10,311 nucleotides of DNA from Alphaproteobacteria bacterium (GTDB lineage Bacteria > Pseudomonadota > Alphaproteobacteria > Sphingomonadales > Emcibacteraceae). The notes below the pieces were generated by a model. The model saw only the letters and a program-made list of their open reading frames with translations, did not search any database and was not told where the DNA came from. A program made the position numbers and the translations under genes. How positions within the stretch are numbered: position 1 is the first letter of the stretch; each line of letters starts with the position of its first letter. Location: NCBI GenBank assembly GCA_013152615.1, contig JAADGA010000014.1:3711-14021 (forward strand), read 5' to 3'. This document shows, in pieces, positions 6,336-10,311 of the stretch.

Positions 6336-6548
6336 ATGGAAACTCTTGGTATCCTGTTTATGGTGGTTGTCGCCCCGCTTCTGATCATTTTTCACTATAC
6401 GACCAAGTGGAAACAGTCAAAGACACTGACCTCCGAAGATGAAAAAATTCTGACCGAATTATGGGACAGTGCCGAACGGATAGAGGGCCGTATCCAGAAT
6501 ATTGAACGAATTCTTGATGCCGAATCCCCGGACTGGAGGGCAAAATAA
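6336..6548 (+). CDS. pspB: Phage shock protein B
   Basis: Small inner-membrane protein of 70 aa, the family length. It has one N-terminal transmembrane helix (about 5-22), a basic WKQSK stretch after it, then a cytoplasmic coiled coil (34-60) with the family ending RIQNIERILDAESPDWR (52-68). PspB works with PspC to sense membrane stress and draw PspA away from PspF. ATG 6336 has AAGG 8 nt upstream. Its TAA shares one base with the pspC start, so the two are translationally coupled. Confidence 0.95.
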   Translation: METLGILFMVVVAPLLIIFHYTTKWKQSKTLTSEDEKILTELWDSAERIEGRIQNIERILDAESPDWRAK

Positions 6549-6973
6549 TGACTTTTTCCCACCATAATCAACCGCCGCGCTATAACAAGCTCTATCTGGA
6601 CAGGAAAAATGGCAAATGTTTCGGCGTCTGTGCCGGCATCGCCGATTACACCGGCATTGATCGCACCATCATCAGAATCGCGGCTGTTCTTGGCCTGCTT
6701 AGCCCGGCCAGTGGCATTACCATTATTGCCTATTTCCTGATGTACTGGCTGCTGGAGCCAAAACCGGCCGATCTGTTTGAAAGCAAGGCAGAGGATGATT
6801 TCTGGAAGGGGGTTCGGACCCAGCCGAAAAACACCATCCGCGATGTCCGTCATAAATTTCGCGAAATTGAACGCCGCCTCAGGGCCGCCGAAGCCCATGT
6901 CACCTCGCGCCATTACAGCCTGCATAAAGAATTTGAGGATCTGGAGAAAAACTCGGAGAAAAATAATGACTAG
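6548..6973 (+). CDS. pspC: Phage shock protein C
   Basis: Inner-membrane stress sensor of 141 aa. The PspC domain covers about 13-70: KLYLDRKNGKCFGVCAGIADYTGID followed by a hydrophobic helix (41-69) containing ALA/GLY-rich turns. The C-terminal part (95-138) is a charged predicted coiled coil rich in Arg and Glu, present in full-length PspC but missing from the shorter paralogue next door. Start ATG 6548 overlaps the pspB stop and uses the strong GGAGGG at 6535-6540. In E. coli the PspC C-terminus contacts PspA; the same role is inferred here. Confidence 0.95.
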   Translation: MTFSHHNQPPRYNKLYLDRKNGKCFGVCAGIADYTGIDRTIIRIAAVLGLLSPASGITIIAYFLMYWLLEPKPADLFESKAEDDFWKGVRTQPKNTIRDVRHKFREIERRLRAAEAHVTSRHYSLHKEFEDLEKNSEKNND

Positions 6974-7187
6974 ATTTCAGTTTGCCACACGCAAAAAGCT
7001 CTATAAAAACAGCCGTCAGGGTAAAATATGCGGGATATTCTCGGGCCTTGGCGACTATCTGGGGCTGAACCCGCTGATCCTGCGTCTTGCCGGTATTCTG
7101 GCTCTGATATTTATCGGGCCGGTGGTGATGATCCTGGGGTATCTGCTGGTCAGCCTGTTGCTTGACGATAAATCATATAATTTTTGA
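6966..7187 (+). CDS. Second, short PspC-domain protein
   Basis: 73-aa membrane protein made of little more than a PspC domain: KLYKNSRQGKICGIFSGLGDYLGLNPLILRL (residues 11-41) aligns with the same segment of the PspC encoded just before it (KLYLDRKNGKCFGVCAGIADYTGID), followed by one or two hydrophobic segments (41-66). It lacks the cytoplasmic coiled coil. ATG 6966 lies inside pspC, overlapping it by 8 bp, with GGAG 7 nt upstream, so the start is well fixed and translation is coupled. Paralogy with pspC is visible in the sequence; a separate signalling or structural role is inference. Confidence 0.88.
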   Translation: MTRFQFATRKKLYKNSRQGKICGIFSGLGDYLGLNPLILRLAGILALIFIGPVVMILGYLLVSLLLDDKSYNF

Positions 7188-7214
7188 TATTAAAGAAAGA
7201 AGAGGGATAAGAGT

Positions 7215-7478
7215 ATGAACGTGTTTGAAATGGTCGTCCTGATCGTATTTATTGGTGCAAGTGCCGGGGTTCTGAAAAGTTATTTTAAACGAAAGAATGC
7301 TGCGGCATCGGACAGCTTTATGGATGATCTGGCGACCAATGTTGACACCCATATCAAGCAGAAAATCAATCCCTGTGTGGCCAGAATCAATGCACTGGAA
7401 CAACGTATTCAGATACTGGAGCGCATTGTCACCGACAAAAATCATAACCTTGCCGCTGAAATCGACAGTTTGAAATAA
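7215..7478 (+). CDS. PspB-like small membrane coiled-coil protein
   Basis: 87-aa protein with one N-terminal transmembrane helix (4-20), a basic KSYFKRK stop-transfer stretch and a C-terminal coiled coil. Residues 63-74 (QRIQILERIVTD) resemble the PspB ending (GRIQNIERILDA), and the overall plan of helix, basic patch and short coil is the same. It is therefore probably a divergent PspB relative, although the family's terminal DPxW motif is missing and replaced by a longer tail ending AAEIDSLK. ATG 7215 has GAGGG 8 nt upstream, 27 bp after the second PspC. Position within the operon, between the short PspC and the L,D-transpeptidase, supports an envelope-stress role; the exact function is unknown. 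Confidence 0.8.
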   Translation: MNVFEMVVLIVFIGASAGVLKSYFKRKNAAASDSFMDDLATNVDTHIKQKINPCVARINALEQRIQILERIVTDKNHNLAAEIDSLK

Positions 7479-7504
7479 AGCGACAGTCTTGGAAGGACAG
7501 AATT

Positions 7505-8071
7505 ATGACCGATACGGCAACAGAAATTATCGTCACCCCGGCCAATGACAATCCGGCTGTGGGTACCCTCGCCCTCGGCGGACGAACCTATCCCTGTGCG
7601 CTCGGCAAACAGGGGATTACCCGGTCAAAAACGGAAGGTGATATGAAAACGCCCAAAGGCATATTTCCGCTCAGAACAGTTTTTTACCGTTATGACAGAT
7701 TGTCCAAACCAATTTACAGCCGGGTGCCGATGATGGCGCTGCTGCAGGAGGATGGCTGGTGCGATGATCCGCAGGACCGGGCCTATAACACCGCGGTGAT
7801 GCTGCCCTATCATGCCAGCGCCGAACGATTGTGGCGCGAGGATAATGTTTATGATGTCATCATTGTGCTGGGCCATAATGATGACCCGGTGGAAACAGGC
7901 CGGGGCAGCGCTATATTCCTGCATGTCGCCCGCGAAAATTCCGATCAGCAACAGCTTGAAGCGACAAAGGGATGTATCGCGCTGAAAAAACAGGACCTGC
8001 TGGAAATCCTGCCGGTGCTGTCGCCGGACACAACATTACGGGTCGTCCCCCCCTTGAATCCCTCAAATTGA
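7505..8071 (+). CDS. L,D-transpeptidase (YkuD-domain) family protein
   Basis: YkuD-fold protein of 188 aa. The family forms 3-3 peptidoglycan cross-links or ties proteins to peptidoglycan, using an active-site Cys. Substrate-loop features are TPKGIFPL (49-56); the catalytic signature is His140 in IFLHVA and TKGCIAL with Cys157 (the usual form is S/T-x-GC-x-x-L). An additional His124 lies in VLGHND. No signal peptide or transmembrane segment is visible: the N-terminus MTDTATEIIVTPANDNPAVG is polar, so export is not explained by the sequence. ATG 7505 has AAGGA 7 nt upstream, 26 bp after the PspB-like gene, and the intrinsic terminator follows the gene, so it is the last gene of the psp operon. 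Family membership is sure; whether it acts in the periplasm is open. Confidence 0.9.
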   Translation: MTDTATEIIVTPANDNPAVGTLALGGRTYPCALGKQGITRSKTEGDMKTPKGIFPLRTVFYRYDRLSKPIYSRVPMMALLQEDGWCDDPQDRAYNTAVMLPYHASAERLWREDNVYDVIIVLGHNDDPVETGRGSAIFLHVARENSDQQQLEATKGCIALKKQDLLEILPVLSPDTTLRVVPPLNPSN

Positions 8072-8105
8072 TTAACCCTCAATTCGTCTGATATCTTCCA
8101 ACTGC

Positions 8106-8136
8106 CGGTGTTCCTGAGTAAGGAACACCGTTTTTT
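8106..8136 (+). terminator. Rho-independent terminator of the psp operon
   Basis: Perfect 10-bp stem CGGTGTTCCT (8106-8115) with AGGAACACCG (8121-8130), a 5-nt loop GAGTA, then six T. It lies 34 bp after the L,D-transpeptidase stop. It serves the plus-strand operon; the minus strand lacks a T-run after the stem. Confidence 0.93.
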
Positions 8137-8175
8137 ATTGGGCTGCTGTCCGCTTTTTATTGGGCTGCTGTCCGC
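8132..8175. repeat. Perfect 22-bp tandem duplication over the yggS stop codon
   Basis: 8132-8153 and 8154-8175 are identical (TTTTTATTGGGCTGCTGTCC plus GC). The right copy encodes the yggS C-terminus TAAQ and its TAA stop on the minus strand; the left copy repeats it just downstream and supplies part of the T-run of the psp terminator. Confidence 0.93.
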
Positions 8176-8822
8176 GCACCGAAAATGGCGGTGCCGACCC
8201 GGACTGAGGTCGCGCCGCAGCGAATGGCGGTTTGATAATCCCCGCTCATGCCCATTGATAATTTTTCAAGGCCGTTACGCCGGGCAATTTCCCCGAGCAG
8301 CCGAAAGTAAGGCGCCGGGTCCTGTGCCGCCGGCGGAATGCACATCAGCCCGCAAACCGGCAGCTTCAATTCATCCCGGCACAGGGTGACAAAGGCATCG
8401 GCCTCGTCCGGGTCAACACCGGCTTTTTGCGGTTCGCGGCCAATATTGATCTGAATATAGCAGTCACAGAATTTGCCTTCTTCGCGGCTGATGCGGGCAA
8501 TGGCGCGAGCGAGTTTTGGCCGGTCGATGGTTTCAATAACATCAAACAGCAGGATCGCCTGTCGCACCTTGTTGCTTTGCAGCGGGCCGATCAGATGCAG
8601 TTTGGCGTCGCTGTATTGCGCCCTGAGTGTGGGCCATTTCCCGGCGGCTTCCTGAATTTTATTTTCACCAAATAGCCGCTGCCCCTGATCCAGAACCGGG
8701 ATAATTGCGGTAATTGGCTGGGTCTTGGAGACCGCAACCAGCGCAATATCATCTGGCGGGCGACCGCAGGATTGCGCGGTGGCACAAATATTATTCAAAA
8801 CGGTTTCGACTTTACTGGTCAC
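8157..8822 (-). CDS. yggS: YggS-type pyridoxal-phosphate homeostasis protein (PLPBP family)
   Basis: Cytosolic PLP-binding protein of 221 aa with a single alanine-racemase-like barrel and no known catalytic reaction; the family keeps PLP and amino/keto-acid pools in balance. PLP Schiff-base Lys33 lies in LVAVSKTQP. Other family blocks are GENKIQEAAGKW, LHLIGPLQSNKVR, and the phosphate-binding end LSMGMSGDYQTAI followed by GATSVRVGTAIFGAR. The start is a GTG at 8822 with AGGA 8 nt upstream; no ATG fits. The gene is divergent from the ThiE-like gene with only 29 bp between starts. Its last four codons and stop are repeated as a perfect 22-bp tandem copy immediately downstream. Confidence 0.94.
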   Translation of the reverse strand: MTSKVETVLNNICATAQSCGRPPDDIALVAVSKTQPITAIIPVLDQGQRLFGENKIQEAAGKWPTLRAQYSDAKLHLIGPLQSNKVRQAILLFDVIETIDRPKLARAIARISREEGKFCDCYIQINIGREPQKAGVDPDEADAFVTLCRDELKLPVCGLMCIPPAAQDPAPYFRLLGEIARRNGLEKLSMGMSGDYQTAIRCGATSVRVGTAIFGARTAAQ

Positions 8823-8851
8823 AGTTTATTTCCTGTATTATGGTGGCGGTC

Positions 8852-9526
8852 ATGACATTTCACGCCGCGACATTAGCAGAGATAGCAGCGGGCCTCAACC
8901 GCGATCATAGCCGCACCTACGGTCAGCGGGGAAAGCTGCCGCAGGCCTTTTTTATCACCGATCAGCAGGCGGTTGCCCGGCCACAAACGGTGATTGCGAC
9001 GCTGCCCATGGGCTGCGCGGTTATTTTCCGTGATTATGATCATCCGGCCCGGGAAAAGCTGGGGGCGGCCCTGTCACTATCCTGTGCTAAAAGAGGGGTT
9101 CCGTTTCTGGTTGCCGGGGATGAGCCGCTGGCGACAGCGTTACAGGCCGACGGTATTCATTTGCCCGAAGCACAGATGGATCAGGTGGTAAAAATCCGGG
9201 CTGCGCACCCGCGGTGGATAATAACGCTGTCCTGTCATGATCCGGATGCGGTTTGCCGGGCGGCAGACCTCCCGGTTGATGCGGGCCTGATTGCGCCGGT
9301 TTTTCCGACCCTGAGCCACCCGGAAACCGGCACCGGGGCGGCGGCTACGCTCGGTCTTGCCGGGGTTACGGCGATGGTGAGGCAGACGACACTGCCGCTG
9401 TTTGCCCTTGGCGGCATCGGCCCGGAAAATATTCATCAGCTTATTGGCCTGGGGTTGGCCGGGATTGCGGCCATTCGTGGCTTCGCAGAAATACAGGATG
9501 ATGTCAGAACACCGCCCGCTAGATGA
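8852..9526 (+). CDS. ThiE/TenI-like thiamine-phosphate-synthase family protein
   Basis: TIM-barrel protein of 224 aa in the ThiE/TenI superfamily; ThiE joins HMP-pyrophosphate and thiazole phosphate to make thiamine phosphate. Blocks in family order: FFITDQ (33-38), VIFRDYDHP (57-65) in place of the usual QxRxK strand, LVAGDEPLA (86-94) in place of lINDrvdlA, DGIHLPE (100-106) for DGVHLGQ, SCHD (127-130) for SxHs, APVFPTLSHP (148-157) for GPiFpTxTK, and ALGGIG (185-190) at the phosphate-binding end. Several pyrophosphate- or pyrimidine-contacting positions of true ThiE (the Lys of TK, the Asn of the IND motif, the Gln after HLG) are changed. It may be a divergent ThiE, or a TenI-like protein without synthase activity. 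ATG 8852 is preferred, following GGTGGCGG; in-frame ATG 8840 adds MVAV. Confidence 0.8.
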   Translation: MTFHAATLAEIAAGLNRDHSRTYGQRGKLPQAFFITDQQAVARPQTVIATLPMGCAVIFRDYDHPAREKLGAALSLSCAKRGVPFLVAGDEPLATALQADGIHLPEAQMDQVVKIRAAHPRWIITLSCHDPDAVCRAADLPVDAGLIAPVFPTLSHPETGTGAAATLGLAGVTAMVRQTTLPLFALGGIGPENIHQLIGLGLAGIAAIRGFAEIQDDVRTPPAR

Positions 9527-9551
9527 CAGTCGCACCAGAGATGGCCCACAC

Positions 9552-9577
9552 AGTTTTCAGGGGGGAAAACTTATTTT
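9552..9577 (+). terminator. Possible weak terminator between the ThiE-like and outer-membrane genes
   Basis: AGTTTTC (9552-9558) pairs with GAAAACT (9565-9571) around the loop AGGGGG and is followed by TATTTT. The stem is short and AT-rich, so only weak termination of the plus-strand gene is plausible. Confidence 0.45.
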
Positions 9578-9591
9578 AGGGAGAAAACTTA
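9554..9591. repeat. Imperfect 18-20 bp tandem duplication at the end of the outer-membrane gene
   Basis: 9554-9573 and 9574-9591 share the pattern TTTT-(C)AGGG-(GG/A)-GAAAACTTA. The right copy includes the TAA stop of the minus-strand beta-barrel gene (9589-9591), and the left copy repeats TAAGTTTTC downstream of it. Confidence 0.7.
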
Positions 9592-10311
9592 AAAATTCAC
9601 ATTGGTTCCGAGAAAGAATACCTGACTGTTTCTGATCTTGTCGCGGGCATTCTTATGACCATAGGAATAATAGGTAAAGCGACCGGTAAACCGGATGTTT
9701 GAGAATATTTGATAGGCCGCGCCGACTTCCAGTGCCGAAATATTGTTATAAAATTCCCGGGTTGTCTCAAACAGGCGATCACGCTCCCGTTTGTACTCGC
9801 CAAACCGGATATTGGCCCCCCACTTATCACCGCTATAGCCCAGACCAAAGTCATAGCCTTTCAATCCGGGGGCATACAGCGTTCTTTCCCTGCTGAAAGA
9901 CGCCCCCACCCGGAACCCGGCATAGCCCATGCCAACGGACAGATTATAAACCTGCCGATTATTGGCGCGATCATACTCCGAGCTGTTATAAAGCGGCGGG
10001 ATGACCCGGGACGGCTCAATAAGGAACTGGGAACCAATAGAAACATTCAGGGCACCAGGGTCTTGTAGCAGATTGTTATTTGCGTAAGAAAAAGTGATGC
10101 TGTTGCCAGCCACAGTGGCCCCGTAACCGGAAAACCCGGAAACAGGAACAGGTAACAATCCAACCGTTCCTATATTAAAAATTGGTGATGGCCGGACGGA
10201 GAAAGATTGTTTTATTGATATTTTCTTCTGCGATTTGGCCGACTTCGTGTCTGCGGGTTGTTCCGTCAGGGTAATATATTTTCCGGCATTTTCCTTGGTC
10301 GGGTTTCTCAG
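9589..10311 (-). CDS. Outer-membrane beta-barrel (porin-like) protein, N-terminus outside window
   Basis: The frame is open from the right edge (10311) to the stop at 9589, giving the last 240 residues; the start and any signal peptide lie outside. The first 50 or so visible residues are polar and Lys-rich (for example ADTKSAKSQKKISIKQSF), then the sequence becomes a series of short amphipathic strands with alternating residues and aromatic girdles: YNLSVGMGYAGFRVGASF, GYDFGLGYSGDKWGANIRF, SALEVGAAYQIFSNIRFTGR, FTYYSYGH. The final strand SQVFFLGTNVNF ends in Phe, the C-terminal signal read by the BAM complex. The alternating pattern and terminal Phe support an outer-membrane barrel of the general porin type; substrate and exact family are not recognisable. 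It converges on the ThiE-like gene with 62 bp between stops. Confidence 0.75.
   Translation of the reverse strand: MRNPTKENAGKYITLTEQPADTKSAKSQKKISIKQSFSVRPSPIFNIGTVGLLPVPVSGFSGYGATVAGNSITFSYANNNLLQDPGALNVSIGSQFLIEPSRVIPPLYNSSEYDRANNRQVYNLSVGMGYAGFRVGASFSRERTLYAPGLKGYDFGLGYSGDKWGANIRFGEYKRERDRLFETTREFYNNISALEVGAAYQIFSNIRFTGRFTYYSYGHKNARDKIRNSQVFFLGTNVNF

Noticed and set aside
6395-6925. 176-residue minus-strand open frame across pspB and pspC
   Set aside because: It is antisense to two well-identified, translationally coupled genes and has no recognisable domain.

Overview
The window looks like ordinary chromosome from a Gram-negative proteobacterium, most likely an alphaproteobacterium. The reasons are a Psp envelope-stress locus with a sigma-54 control region, an outer-membrane beta-barrel gene, GTP cyclohydrolase II fused behind a degenerate RibB-like domain, and a divergent ThiE-like protein next to yggS. 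I see no phage, transposon, CRISPR, tRNA or rRNA. The lineage call is inference from protein resemblance only.

Layout. (1) Positions 1-1849 on the minus strand hold a PhoB/OmpR-type response regulator, then a 6-pyruvoyl/6-carboxytetrahydropterin synthase homologue, then a pteridine-reductase-like SDR (FolM/PTR1 type) that runs off the left edge. (2) Divergent from these is ribA (1934-3085, plus), which makes the first riboflavin intermediate from GTP. Pterin and flavin genes, both drawing on GTP, therefore share a 72-84 bp divergent promoter region. (3) The end of ribA runs into a four-unit array of small hairpins (3068-3180), followed by a Bcr/CflA-type MFS exporter (3196-4443). (4) The exporter overlaps tail to tail with pspF (minus, 4394-5419). 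The pspF-pspA gap carries a textbook-like sigma-54 control region: phased half-sites, a perfect IHF consensus match and a GG-N10-GC promoter. (5) The Psp operon runs pspA, pspB, pspC, a short second PspC, a PspB-like membrane coiled-coil protein and an L,D-transpeptidase (5603-8071). It ends at a strong intrinsic terminator (8106-8136). (6) yggS (minus) and a ThiE/TenI-like gene (plus) start 29 bp apart. (7) A partial outer-membrane beta-barrel gene enters from the right edge on the minus strand.

How the genes fit together. PspF, a bacterial enhancer-binding protein with no sensor domain, should activate pspA through sigma-54 when PspA is drawn to a stressed inner membrane by PspB and PspC. 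The duplicated small membrane proteins and the L,D-transpeptidase suggest a Psp response that also touches peptidoglycan cross-linking.

The most unusual feature I see is not a gene. Several gene 3' ends here (ribA, yggS, the outer-membrane gene, and more weakly the L,D-transpeptidase and the pspF/MFS overlap) carry short direct duplications that span or abut the stop codon. At ribA the copies form hairpins with compensatory base changes. I do not see a convincing new multi-gene defence or metabolic system.
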